From contig CAJULF010000004.1 of NCBI GenBank assembly GCA_910587135.1, forward strand, positions 28,606 through 92,605: a DNA stretch of 64,000 bases, read 5' to 3'. A model generated the notes under the pieces. The model did not search any database and was not told the DNA's origin. It saw only the letters and a list, made by a program, of their open reading frames with translations. Every line of letters begins with the position of its first letter. Within the stretch, counting starts at the first letter, position 1. Of this stretch, positions 49,930-58,321 are shown one piece after another. Position numbers and translations under genes: made by a program. Source of the DNA: an uncultured Oscillospiraceae bacterium. Lineage in GTDB: Bacteria; Bacillota; Clostridia; Oscillospirales; Ruminococcaceae.

Positions 49930-50433
49930 TCAACAGTGCGCGGGAATCGTCACCGCGGTCTTGTCCAAAATGTGTCCTTCCATCTTATCCAGCAGCTCGT
50001 TGAGGAAAAAGCCTTCATTCAGTTCCGGTTCGCAGTCAAGAGCGTATACCGTAAGTTTATATTTGTGGTCCTTATCGGGCGGAGTCGGTCCGATATAACC
50101 TCGCGTGACACTTGCGTCCTTTTCGCCCACAAAGAGAGAAGCGCAGCTGTTTGCGCCCTGAACCATTCCGAGCGCCGCCGATCTGCTTGCGTTTTCGGGT
50201 ATCTGCTTTATATTCGCGGGAATATTGGCAGCCGTCCAGTGTATCCAGACAAAGCCGCATACGGGCACCGAGTCAAAATCCACAAAAACGAGAGCCAGGC
50301 TCACCGCATTATCAGGAACTCCCTCAATATCTATCGGAAACGATATGGTGGGGTTTCCGCCGATTTTTGTCTCGGAATGCTTGGAGTATTTTTCGGGCAA
50401 AAACCCGTTTTCCAAAGGAACGATTATTTTCAT
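49930..50433 (-). CDS. PEBP/Raf-kinase-inhibitor-like protein (YbhB/YbcL family)
   Basis: Protein of 167 residues of the phosphatidylethanolamine-binding protein fold. Family stretches: NPTISFPIDIEGVPDNAVSL, the ligand-pocket start VFVDFDSVPVCGFVWIHW, and GYIGPTPPDKDHKYKLTVYALD. Bacterial members have no firm role. No signal peptide. ATG at 50433 was chosen because GAGGAGG precedes it; the longer ATG overlaps pyrC. Its place in the middle of the pyrimidine run is unusual and may hint at a metabolite-binding role, which is speculative. Confidence 0.85.
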   Translation of the reverse strand: MKIIVPLENGFLPEKYSKHSETKIGGNPTISFPIDIEGVPDNAVSLALVFVDFDSVPVCGFVWIHWTAANIPANIKQIPENASRSAALGMVQGANSCASLFVGEKDASVTRGYIGPTPPDKDHKYKLTVYALDCEPELNEGFFLNELLDKMEGHILDKTAVTIPAHC

Positions 50434-50444
50434 ATCCGACCTCC

Positions 50445-51719
50445 TCAATTATCCTCAAACACTATATTTCCGTCCAAAATGGTATATTTTACCTTACCTT
50501 TGAAGGTTCTGCCCTTAAAGCAGGTGTTGTGCGATTTTGAGTGCAGATTTTCGGGGTCTACCGTCCACTCCTCGTTGATATCCACCACCGCGATATCCGC
50601 CGTATCGCCCACGCCAAGCGAACCGCCCGGGATACCGAGAATAGTTCTCGGATTGACGCACATCAGCGTCACTATCTTCTGAAGAGTTATTTTGCCCGTA
50701 TGATACAGCGCTGTAAGCGTCGCCGCAAGAGAGGTTTCCAGACCCACAACGCCGTTGGGCGCTTTCAGGAAATCCGCTTTCTCCTCTTTGGTGTGGGGTG
50801 CGTGGTCGGTCACGATACAGTCTATCGTTCCGTCGCATACTCCCTCGGTGATAGCCTCCACGTCCTCGCCGGTGCGAAGCGGCGGATTCATGCGGTAGTC
50901 CGCGTCGCGTTTACGCAGCTCTTCGTCGGTAAGGCTGAAATAATGCGGACAAGTCTCGCTCGTAACCATTACTCCGTAATTTGCCGCCACCCGTATAAGC
51001 TGCATCGATGTGGCCGTTGATACATGCGCTATATGAATTGGCATGACAAGGTCCTTTGCGAGAACTATCTCCCTTGAGGTGCTTATGTCCTCGGACATAC
51101 GGCTCATTCCCTCAACTCCCAGTTCCTTTGATACGATGCCGCTGTTCATAATACCGCCGCGCACTATGTCGGGGTCCTCACAGTGGGAGATGACCTTAAG
51201 CCCCGCGTAATGTGCCTTTACCATAGCCTGCGCCATAACGCGGGCGTTTCTTACGGGCTTGCCGTCGTCGGAAACCGCCACGCAGCCGGCACGCCGCAGC
51301 TCATCAAAATCGCACAGCTCATCGCCCGACAGACCCTTTGTAATACAGCCAACAGGATATACCTTGACTTTCGAACCCTTTGCCTTATCCAGAATATATT
51401 TTACCGTCTGGGCGTTATCTACCGGCGGCACGGTATTGGGCATACACGCCACAGCGGTCACTCCGCCCGCGGCGGCGGCATTTCCGCCCGTTATTATGTC
51501 CTCTTTATGTGTCTGACCGGGGTCACGGAAATGGACGTGCATATCACATATCCCGGGGATAACCGTCTTTCCCTCGCAGTCGATTATCCGTGCACCCTCT
51601 GGAGCGGCAATATCCTGCCCTACGCCGGCAATGGCTCTTTCCCGTATCAGAATATCCCTTTTTCCCTCAAATCCGTTGGCGCTGTCCACCACATATCCGT
51701 TCTTCAATAAAATATCCAT
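50445..51719 (-). CDS. pyrC: Dihydroorotase
   Basis: Zinc amidohydrolase of 424 residues that cyclises carbamoyl aspartate. Class I type: metal ligands in DMHVHFRDPG (His-x-His near 57-61), the substrate stretch MPNTVPPVDNA, HCEDPD, HIAHVST and the catalytic DHAPHTKEEK. ATG 51719 follows AAGGAGG directly; longer forms would read into an intergenic structured element. It is the first enzyme gene after pyrR. Confidence 0.96.
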   Translation of the reverse strand: MDILLKNGYVVDSANGFEGKRDILIRERAIAGVGQDIAAPEGARIIDCEGKTVIPGICDMHVHFRDPGQTHKEDIITGGNAAAAGGVTAVACMPNTVPPVDNAQTVKYILDKAKGSKVKVYPVGCITKGLSGDELCDFDELRRAGCVAVSDDGKPVRNARVMAQAMVKAHYAGLKVISHCEDPDIVRGGIMNSGIVSKELGVEGMSRMSEDISTSREIVLAKDLVMPIHIAHVSTATSMQLIRVAANYGVMVTSETCPHYFSLTDEELRKRDADYRMNPPLRTGEDVEAITEGVCDGTIDCIVTDHAPHTKEEKADFLKAPNGVVGLETSLAATLTALYHTGKITLQKIVTLMCVNPRTILGIPGGSLGVGDTADIAVVDINEEWTVDPENLHSKSHNTCFKGRTFKGKVKYTILDGNIVFEDN

Positions 51720-51721
51720 TA

Positions 51722-51835
51722 TTCCTCCTTGTTTGAAAGAATTTTCCGCGTCGCTGCGTTTTCGGCTTTGCCGAACCTGCGATAACTTAGATTGGAGAGC
51801 TGCACTCCATTTTTCCATCGGGTTGCGGAAAATTT
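51722..51835 (-). repeat. RBS-proximal structured element before pyrC
   Basis: Minus strand: AAATTTTCCGCAACCCGATG, a stem GGAGTGCAGCTCTCC, GTTCGGCAAAGCCGAA, CGCAGCGACGCGGAAAATTC, then TTTCAAACAAGGAGG, the pyrC ribosome binding site. It is like the 3' end of the other family 2 copies. Beyond it, 51863-51894 holds a tandem duplication of AAAAGTTGCTTTTGC(T/C). Confidence 0.55.
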
Positions 51836-51934
51836 ATGAGTGGGAGTTATGCCGCTTTTTGTAAAAGTTGCTTTTGCTAAAAGTTGCTTTTGCCGATCTG
51901 TTTTAAATCCGTCCGCCGAAAACGAACATTTGAG

Positions 51935-52492
51935 TCATCCGCTGTCAGCCGTAAGTATTACTGCTTTATCGCACCCGTCCAGTTCCTTAACCATGACCTT
52001 GACCGTTTCGTCACGTGAGGTGGGAAGATTTTTTCCGACATAATCCGCTCTTATGGGAAGTTCTCTGTGACCTCTGTCGATAAGCGCCGCAAGCTGTATG
52101 ACCGTAGGTCGGCCGCGTGAGAGCAGACCGTCGATCGCCGCGCGTGCCGTTCTTCCCGTAAATATAACATCGTCTACTATGACCACCCGTTTGTCGGTGA
52201 TGTCAAAGCCGATTTTGCTGAAATCCGCCGTGCCCGCCCGCCGCTCGTCATCTCTGAAAGGAGTTATATCGAGAAGCCCGACACAAACACCGCCTTCCTC
52301 TACCTCTCCGATTTTCGCCGCGATACGCTGCGCCAGCACCGCTCCGCGTGAAAAAAGCCCGATAAGACAAAGTCCATCCGTACCCTTATTTCGCTCGACT
52401 ATTTCAAACGAAATTCGGGTAACAGCCCTTGCCATCGCGCTTTCATCAAGTATTTCAGCCTTGAAGCCAAAATCGCCGCAATTGCACATCAT
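51935..52492 (-). CDS. pyrR: Pyrimidine regulator PyrR / uracil phosphoribosyltransferase
   Basis: Protein of 185 residues. PyrR binds UMP and the leader RNA to favour termination, and in some species also acts as a weak uracil phosphoribosyltransferase. Visible: RAVTRISFEIVERN, GLFSRGAVLAQRIA, the PRPP-binding loop VVIVDDVIFTGRTARAAIDGL, and AALIDRGHRELPIRADYVGKNLPT. The start ATGATG follows GGGGGAG. It is first in the run, directly behind the attenuator. Confidence 0.95.
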   Translation of the reverse strand: MMCNCGDFGFKAEILDESAMARAVTRISFEIVERNKGTDGLCLIGLFSRGAVLAQRIAAKIGEVEEGGVCVGLLDITPFRDDERRAGTADFSKIGFDITDKRVVIVDDVIFTGRTARAAIDGLLSRGRPTVIQLAALIDRGHRELPIRADYVGKNLPTSRDETVKVMVKELDGCDKAVILTADSG

Positions 52493-52514
52493 TCTCACTC
52501 CCCCTTTCGGCACA

Positions 52515-52715
52515 GCAAAAAGCCCGCCGTGAAAAGCGGCAGGCTGCAATTGCGTTTATCCCGCGGAACGCATACCGTTATACATGGCACACCAATCCCT
52601 GTACTTCCCGCACGGTTACCGAAAACCGCACGTTATCACACTTCCGCGAAACGAAAACAATCAACCTTGCCGACCTCTCAGTGCCGCCTTAAAAGCCGCT
52701 GATTTTCGCATAATA
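52515..52715 (-). promoter_or_regulatory. PyrR-dependent attenuator leader
   Basis: Minus-strand leader of pyrR. A PyrR-binding loop sequence CACTGAGAGGTCGGCAAGG (close to the consensus with GAGAGG and a later AAGG) is at about 52664-52686. A terminator GCCTGCCG...CGGCGGGC followed by TTTTT is at 52515-52545. Between them is an alternative stem region (GTGCGGTTTTCGGTAACCG). The layout is that of pyr attenuators. Confidence 0.8.
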
Positions 52716-52727
52716 TCTATCTTTAAT

Positions 52728-52756
52728 ATTATACCCTATTCGGCGCGGTTTGTCAA
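52728..52756 (-). promoter_or_regulatory. Promoter of the pyrimidine gene run
   Basis: Minus strand TTGACA, 17-base spacer, TATAAT. Confidence 0.88.
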
Positions 52757-52763
52757 GGGAAAA

Positions 52764-52796
52764 CAAAAAAAAGACCGCAAAGGCTGAATATTTGCG
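52764..52796 (-). terminator. Terminator of the deacetylase gene at 52849
   Basis: Minus strand CGCAAA...TTTGCG then a run of T. It separates this gene from the pyr promoter. Confidence 0.6.
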
Positions 52797-52848
52797 CTTT
52801 TTGTGAGTTTCAAGGCAGTTTCAGACCGATTTTTTGGGGATATTGCCG

Positions 52849-53469
52849 TCATGTGTTTTGCAGCACATTTGTATACACAGTTCCGCGTTTTGGAGTAACT
52901 CCGTGTTCGTCAAAAAGCTCCGAAACCGTCAGGAATCGGTACTCCTGCCGCAGAAGCTCCGGTATGATCGTATCCAAAGCCGCTGCCGTCCGAAAATTTC
53001 CCTCCATATCGTGAAGCAGTATGATATCTCCGTTTTTCACCTGCGAAAGTATTTTTTCCGCTCGTGTTTCGGCGGATATCTCGTCTATCCAGTCCTCCGC
53101 GCCTATTCCCGCTATAAATGTCAGGTCAATGTTATCATGCATGGTTTCGTTTACCGCGATATATGGCGGACGGAAAAAGCGCGGGGTCTTTCCCGTTATC
53201 GAACGTATTTTCCCGTTGGTTATCTTGATTTCGCGCCGTATTTCTTCAGCGGAAAAATCGGGCATCACCGAATGAGTAAGACTGTGATTGTTCAGTTCAC
53301 ATCCTGCTTTATGTGCTTTTTCGGCAATTTCGGCGCTTTCGTCGGTAATATTGTTCCCCACAAGAAAAAAAGATGCCGTGACGCCGTATTTTTTCAGCTT
53401 TTCCAGCACCTGCGGGGTGGTGACGGTGTTCGGTCCGTCGTCAAATGTCAGGGCAATCGCCTTTTTCAT
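52849..53469 (-). CDS. Polysaccharide deacetylase (NodB-like), no signal peptide
   Basis: Protein of 206 residues with the carbohydrate esterase 4 fold. Motif 1 TFDDGPNT supplies the catalytic and metal Asp; motif 2 HSLTHS the metal His pair; motif 3 RPPYIAVNE departs from the usual RPPYG; and motif 5 DIILLHDMEGN holds the His. Likely removes N-acetyl groups from peptidoglycan or another wall sugar, but it lacks an export signal here. ATG 53469 follows GGAGG. Closely related to the lipoprotein encoded next (53896), including the ends SELF and VYTNV. Confidence 0.85.
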   Translation of the reverse strand: MKKAIALTFDDGPNTVTTPQVLEKLKKYGVTASFFLVGNNITDESAEIAEKAHKAGCELNNHSLTHSVMPDFSAEEIRREIKITNGKIRSITGKTPRFFRPPYIAVNETMHDNIDLTFIAGIGAEDWIDEISAETRAEKILSQVKNGDIILLHDMEGNFRTAAALDTIIPELLRQEYRFLTVSELFDEHGVTPKRGTVYTNVLQNT

Positions 53470-53620
53470 ATATACCTCCAAAAAAATTGTATTACACAGA
53501 ATAAGCTTCTGCTCCACAGTCAGGACAAATCGCTTTTATGCGCCTTTAAAGATTTGGCTGTTTCCCAAGAGTTTGTGTGTTGTTCATAAAAGCCCCTACG
53601 AACTGTAACGACCATGAAAA

Positions 53621-53643
53621 AATCAAGCGAAAACCGCTCGATT
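53621..53643 (-). terminator. Hairpin, left member of a pair around copy i
   Basis: AATCAAGCG-AAAAC-CGCTCGATT. Matches the hairpin at 53836-53858. Confidence 0.5.
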
Positions 53644-53647
53644 CGGA

Positions 53648-53836
53648 CTGTATATAAAGGTTTACCAAGAGCGGGTTTAAAAATTTTTCAAAATTCCCGC
53701 TAATTATACCCCACTTCACTTCGTTCCGCTCCGCATGCTTAGCGGATACCGCGTGCGTTTGCGAACGCAAACGCACGACTTTTTGAAATTTTATGCGCCG
53801 ACATTGCGTGGCTTATAAGCTTTTTCTACAAGCTGA
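53648..53836 (-). repeat. Family 1 intergenic repeat, copy i
   Basis: Minus orientation, complete. GTATATAAAGG end, TTTTTCAAAATTCCCGC, core with CGTTCCGCTCCGCATGC, palindrome GTGCGTTTGCGAACGCAAACGCAC, TTTTTGAAATTTTATGCGCC, GACATTGCG and the terminal CTACAAGCTGA. Confidence 0.9.
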
Positions 53837-53858
53837 ATCGGGCGAAAACCGCCCGATT
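53836..53858 (-). terminator. Hairpin, right member, after the lipoprotein deacetylase
   Basis: AATCGGGCG-AAAAC-CGCCCGATT. Sequence differs from the 53621 copy at two stem pairs that remain complementary. Confidence 0.6.
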
Positions 53859-53895
53859 TTGTATGACGATGTGGGGCATTCAGGGTTTATGACCG

Positions 53896-54795
53896 TCAGC
53901 CCCACATTCCCTCTTGAGTAACGTTAGTATAGATCATCTGCGAGGTTGGGGTAATACCCTTTTCCTTAAACAGCTCGCTTACGGTGACAAACTTGTAGCC
54001 CTGCGCTTTAAGTTCGGGTATAATCTGATCTATCGCCTCTACCGTCATATGGTTTCCAGAGGCGTCGTGCATAAGTATAATGCAGCCGTCCGCCGCTTTT
54101 TTCAGGATCATCTGCACTCTTTTCTCCACGGTGACCTTCTCGTCCCAGTCGTTGCAGCCGATTCCCGAAATAAACGGAACGTCGATATTCTCCCACATCT
54201 CGTCGCTTACCGCGATATAGGGCGGGCGGAAGAATTTCGTATGCTCTCCCGTCAGCTCAAACACCTTTTCGTCCACATAGTCGTATTCCGCTTTTATGTC
54301 ATCGGCGGACATCTTATCCATATAGTCATGGCTTTTGCTGTGATTGTTTATCTCACAGCCGAGAGCGTACGCGCGCTTTACCGACTCAGCGCTTTCGTCG
54401 TTTATGTTGTTTCCTATCAAAAAGAACGATGCGACTACCTGATGCTTCTCCAGAATATCCAGAACCTCGTTGGTGGTGTCGGTGTTCGGTCCGTCGTCAA
54501 AGGTGAGCGCTATCACCTTGTCCCATTCGTAGTCGGGCTCGGTGTCAATGGGAGTTATCACGGGGGGAGCTTCCTCTGTCGCCGGGTTCGCATCAAAACT
54601 CTCTCTGCTTTGCTCGGGTGATTGTGGAGCAGTCTGCTCAGTACCCTCCGCCGTTGGAGAGGATTCGGGAGGGTACGGTGTGCTGTTCTCAGTGGACACT
54701 TCACCCTGTATATCAGCACCTCCGCCCGTGCAGCCGGACATTGCGCCGCCTGCAAGCAGAACAGCTGACAAAAACAACGCCTTGATCTTTTTCAT
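53896..54795 (-). CDS. Polysaccharide deacetylase lipoprotein
   Basis: Protein of 299 residues. Lipoprotein signal peptide with lipobox AMSGC (Cys near 22), a Ser/Thr/Pro/Glu-rich linker (23-90), then a CE4 deacetylase domain: TFDDGPNT, HSKSHDY, RPPYIAVSDEM, CIILMHDASGNH and the end TVSELFKEKGITPTS. So it acts on the outer face of the membrane, probably on peptidoglycan. It is a paralogue of the protein at 52849; the same unusual RPPYIAV motif occurs in both, which points to a duplication within this lineage. Start behind AAGGAG. Confidence 0.9.
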   Translation of the reverse strand: MKKIKALFLSAVLLAGGAMSGCTGGGADIQGEVSTENSTPYPPESSPTAEGTEQTAPQSPEQSRESFDANPATEEAPPVITPIDTEPDYEWDKVIALTFDDGPNTDTTNEVLDILEKHQVVASFFLIGNNINDESAESVKRAYALGCEINNHSKSHDYMDKMSADDIKAEYDYVDEKVFELTGEHTKFFRPPYIAVSDEMWENIDVPFISGIGCNDWDEKVTVEKRVQMILKKAADGCIILMHDASGNHMTVEAIDQIIPELKAQGYKFVTVSELFKEKGITPTSQMIYTNVTQEGMWG

Positions 54796-54837
54796 AATAT
54801 TCACTCCTTGTATAAGCCTATCGGAACTTTTCTTGCG

Positions 54838-55266
54838 TCAGATACCGGGCAAATCTTTCCGCATTCGGATATGAGGGCAGCCCTGTTCCTCATCCGCTTC
54901 CCCAAATGAAGAATAGCCCAGTTTCTCATAAAATCCCGTTGCCCTTAGCTGAGCGTGAAGTGAAACGGAGCGCCCGCCGTTTTCAAGTATAATTTTTTCC
55001 GCGGCTTCAAGCATTCGGCTTCCAAGATTTTTTCCTCGGTATTGCTTAAGTACGGCTATTCTTCCGATTGTATACTCTGATTCCGTGTTGCGGAAGAAAC
55101 GGCAGGTCGCCGCTGCATCACCGTTCACAAAAGCAACTACGTGATACGCTGTTATCCGTTTCATCAAACTCGTCCGCGAAACCCTGTTCCTTGACAAAAA
55201 CGGTTTTTCTGATTTCCTGCGCCTCTGCGGGTATTGAATTGAAGAGCTTAAATTCGCAGTTGTCCA
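54838..55266 (-). pseudogene. GNAT acetyltransferase split by a frameshift
   Basis: The reading frame from ATG 55266 (MDNCEFKLFNSIPAEAQEIR, then KTVFVKEQGFADEFDETDNS) gives the family N-terminus, but near 55150 the frame must shift by one base to continue as AYHVVAFVNGDAAATCRFF, IGRIAVLKQYRGKNLGSRML and the end. The downstream part alone (54838-55197) lacks the first beta strands. Either a real mutation, a sequencing error or, less likely, programmed shifting. The family (ElaA-like GNAT, substrate unknown) is clear from both parts. Confidence 0.8.
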
Positions 55267-55304
55267 TTTTTACCACCCCTTTTGGATGCGTTGCTGCGGT
55301 GGAT

Positions 55305-57728
55305 TTACTTCACAACAATATTGACCAGTTTATTGGGCACGGCGATTTTCTTTACTATGGTCTTGCCATCAATGAGCGCCTTTATTTCGGGCAGTTCCAG
55401 AGCCATGCCCGCCAGCGTTTCGCTGTCGCTGTCCACGGGAGCGTCAAAGCGCGCCTTGACCTTGCCGTTTACCTGCACGGCAAGCTCCACGGTGCTGTCC
55501 ACGCAAAGGCTCTCGTCGTATTCGCACCACTTCTGCTCGTTGAGTATACCGAAGCCAAGCGTTTCAAAAAGTTCCTCGGTGATGTGCGGAGCAAACGGGT
55601 TCAGCAGGATAAGCAGCGTTCTGAATTCCGCGCGGTTGAAGCCGCCCGCTTCGTCCGCCTCGTTCAGCAGAGCCATCATCGTGGCGATAGCGGTGTTGAA
55701 TTTCAGCGTTTCTATATCCTCGGTAACTTTCTTGACGGTCTTATGCATGGAGCTGCGCAGCTTGTCGGAATACTCCTCGCCGTCCTTAAGCTTTTCGGAC
55801 ATATTCCAAACCCTGTCAAGGAAGCGTTTGCAGCCCTTAATGCCGTTCTCCTGCCACGGAGCGGCTTTCTCGAAATCTCCGACAAACATCTCGTACAGTC
55901 TTACCGTGTCCGCGCCGAATTCCGCAACGACCTCGTCGGGATTTATAACGTTGCCCATCGATTTGGACATCTTGCAGAACTTGCCGGGGTTCTTGGGGTC
56001 TTTTCCGAGTATCATTCCGTGGGAGGTGCGCTTCATATAAGGCTCCTTGCAGGGAACAAGGCCCTCATCGTAAAGGAATTTGTGCCAGAAGCGGCTGTAC
56101 AGCAGATGGAGTGTGGTATGCTCCATGCCGCCGTTGTACCAGTCAACGGGCATCCAGTATTCAAGCGCCTCTTTGCTCGCAAGCTCCTTTTCGTTGGTGG
56201 GGTCGCAGTAGCGCAGGAAATACCAGCTCGATCCCGCCCACTGGGGCATGGTGTCCGTTTCACGCTTCGCGGGACCTCCGCAGTGTGGGCAGGTGGTGTT
56301 GATAAAGCTGTCCAGCGTCGCGAGGGGGCTTTCGCCGTTATCGGTGGGCATATAGCTATCCACTTCGGGAAGCTCCAGCGGCAGCTCGCTTTCGGGCAGA
56401 GCCACCCAGCCGCACTTTTCGCAGTGCACCACGGGGATAGGCTCGCCCCAGTACCTCTGGCGGGAGAATACCCAGTCGCGCAGCTTGAAGTTCACCTTTT
56501 CGTGACCTATTCCCTTTTCCGTGAGCCACTGCTTTATCTTGATCTTGGCGTCCTCCACCGAAAGCCCGTTCAGTAATTCGGAGTTTGTCAGCACGCCCGT
56601 CGCGCAGTCGGTGAAAGCTTCCTTCTGAACGTCCTCGCCGCCCTTTACGACCTCAATGATGGGCAGCCCGAATTTCTTGGCGAATTCCCAGTCGCGGGTA
56701 TCGTGCGCGGGAACTGCCATGATAGCTCCCGTACCGTAGCTCATCAGAACATAGTCGGAGATAAAAATTGGAATCTCCGTGCCGTTTACGGGATTTACCG
56801 CTCTTACTCCCTCCAGCTTTACGCCCGTTTTGTCCTTGTTCATCTCGGTGCGGTCAAAGTCGGATTTTTTGGCTGCCTCTGCCTGATATGCCCTTACGTC
56901 GTCCATGTTGGAAATGCGCTCCGACCACTTTTCGATAAGCGGGTGCTCGGGTGATATTACCATATAGGTAGCGCCGAAAAGAGTGTCGGGACGCGTAGTG
57001 TATACCGTAAGAGTATCTCCCGCGGTGGTGGTGAAATTCACCTCCGCGCCTGTTGAGCGCCCTATCCAGTTGGACTGCGCGGTCTTTATCTTATCAAAAT
57101 AATCCACATCCTTGAGGTCGTCAAGCAGCCGCTGGGCGTACTCGGTTATCTTAAGCATCCACTGGCTCTTTACCTTGTGTACCACCTCGCCGCCACAGCG
57201 CTCGCAAACGCCGTTCACAACCTCCTCGTTAGCCAGCACCACCTTGCAGGAGGTGCACCAGTTCACGCTCATTTCTTTTTTGTACGCAAGCCCCGCATTG
57301 AACAGCTTCAAAAAGATATACTGCGTCCACTTGAAGTACTTGGGGTCGGTGGTGTTTACCTCTCTCTCCCAGTCAAACGACAGACCCAGCGCCTGCATCT
57401 GCGAACGGAAACGATTGATATTGTTCTCCGTAACAATTGCGGGGTGTATTTTGTTCTTTATAGCGAAATTCTCCGTAGGCAGACCGAAAGCGTCGTAGCC
57501 CATGGGAAACAGCACGTTGTACCCCTGCATTCTGCGCTTTCTCGCCACGATATCCATAGCCGTATAGGGGCGCGGGTGTCCGATATGCAGACCCTGCCCG
57601 CTGGGATAGGGGAACTCTACCAGCGCATAAAATTTCGGCTTGGAGTAGTCGTTCTCCGCATGGAACGTGCGGTGCTCCAGCCAGTACTTCTGCCATTTGC
57701 TTTCAATGGCTGTAAAATCGTAATTCAT
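55305..57728 (-). CDS. leuS: Leucyl-tRNA synthetase
   Basis: Class I enzyme of 807 residues charging tRNA-Leu. The HIGH motif is PYPSGQGLHIGHPRPYT (HIGH at 48-51), the KMSKS motif is FCKMSKSMGN in the C-terminal third, and the CP1 editing domain (about 220-420) carries TTRPDTLFGATYMV and MAVPAHDTRDWEFA with the editing Asp. A zinc-like cysteine set (CTSCKVVLANEEVVNGVCERC) is present. ATG 57728 is preceded by AAAGGA. Control is by a T-box leader lying about 280 bases upstream, with a structured insert between. Confidence 0.98.
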   Translation of the reverse strand: MNYDFTAIESKWQKYWLEHRTFHAENDYSKPKFYALVEFPYPSGQGLHIGHPRPYTAMDIVARKRRMQGYNVLFPMGYDAFGLPTENFAIKNKIHPAIVTENNINRFRSQMQALGLSFDWEREVNTTDPKYFKWTQYIFLKLFNAGLAYKKEMSVNWCTSCKVVLANEEVVNGVCERCGGEVVHKVKSQWMLKITEYAQRLLDDLKDVDYFDKIKTAQSNWIGRSTGAEVNFTTTAGDTLTVYTTRPDTLFGATYMVISPEHPLIEKWSERISNMDDVRAYQAEAAKKSDFDRTEMNKDKTGVKLEGVRAVNPVNGTEIPIFISDYVLMSYGTGAIMAVPAHDTRDWEFAKKFGLPIIEVVKGGEDVQKEAFTDCATGVLTNSELLNGLSVEDAKIKIKQWLTEKGIGHEKVNFKLRDWVFSRQRYWGEPIPVVHCEKCGWVALPESELPLELPEVDSYMPTDNGESPLATLDSFINTTCPHCGGPAKRETDTMPQWAGSSWYFLRYCDPTNEKELASKEALEYWMPVDWYNGGMEHTTLHLLYSRFWHKFLYDEGLVPCKEPYMKRTSHGMILGKDPKNPGKFCKMSKSMGNVINPDEVVAEFGADTVRLYEMFVGDFEKAAPWQENGIKGCKRFLDRVWNMSEKLKDGEEYSDKLRSSMHKTVKKVTEDIETLKFNTAIATMMALLNEADEAGGFNRAEFRTLLILLNPFAPHITEELFETLGFGILNEQKWCEYDESLCVDSTVELAVQVNGKVKARFDAPVDSDSETLAGMALELPEIKALIDGKTIVKKIAVPNKLVNIVVK

Positions 57729-57739
57729 GATTTGTGTAT

Positions 57740-57990
57740 CCTTTCTGATTTTAATTTGACATTTTTCGCACCGCTGCAAACGACGCGTGGTTTTGTGCAA
57801 TATGATAGTTAATGCTTAATGCATTATGTAGCATTTAGCGCAAAACTCTGTGTCGTTTGCGCTAACCCGCCGTAAAAACTCCGTTTCAATGCGCTCAACT
57901 GCGCTTTCACGGCGGTTTGCGAAATATTTCCTGCGTGGGCGAAATTTTGATTTTTCGGACGCTGATTTTCTGAGCGGGCGGTTTGCGGCT
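57740..57990 (-). repeat. Family 2 structured element, copy 3, between T-box and leuS
   Basis: Minus strand: CAAAATTTCGCCCACGCAGG, AAATATTTCGCAAACCGCCG, TGAAAGCGCAGTTGAGCGC, GGAGTTTTTACGGCGG, then GCGCAAACGACACAGAG and its inverse CGTCGTTTGC, with a palindrome ATGCATTA in between. Its first half is like the copy at 35660. Confidence 0.65.
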
Positions 57991-58011
57991 GCCGGCTTAT
58001 ACGCCGACAAT

Positions 58012-58256
58012 AAAAAAGACTTCATCTCGAAAAGAGATGAAGTCTTGTCACGGCTCCACGATACCACTCTTAATTGGCGTAATGCCCACTCTGATCTCTG
58101 TAACGGGAGAACCCGTAACCGCTTAATTGCTTGGTTCGGCGATTCTGCTCGGGGAGGAGCTATTATCCGCGTGCACTGCCGTTTTCCACCTGCCAACGGC
58201 TCTCTGAAATGTGCGGAGCGGTTTTGTTTCCCTTCAACGCATTTAAAACTATTATT
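58012..58256 (-). promoter_or_regulatory. T-box leader of leuS
   Basis: Minus strand. The antiterminator block AGTGGTATCGTGGAGCCGTG (close to the T-box consensus with the tRNA-acceptor pairing bases) is followed by a terminator GACTTCATCTC...GAGATGAAGTC and a run of T (58012-58044). Upstream, stem I has AGAGAGCCGTTGGCAGGTG and a candidate specifier CTC (Leu) in AATAGCTCCTCC. Uncharged tRNA-Leu would turn leuS on. Confidence 0.88.
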
Positions 58257-58259
58257 GTT

Positions 58260-58288
58260 ATTTTACCATAACGTGAGCGGTTTGTCAA
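58260..58288 (-). promoter_or_regulatory. Promoter of the T-box-leuS transcript
   Basis: Minus strand TTGACA, 17-base spacer, TAAAAT. Confidence 0.85.
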
Positions 58289-58321
58289 GGGGGATAAATA
58301 TTTTTTCATTGCCGACCTTTC

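Noticed and set aside
51863..51894. Two tandem 16-base repeats, considered as CRISPR-like
   Set aside because: Repeats are directly adjacent, without spacers, and there are only two units; it is a simple tandem duplication.
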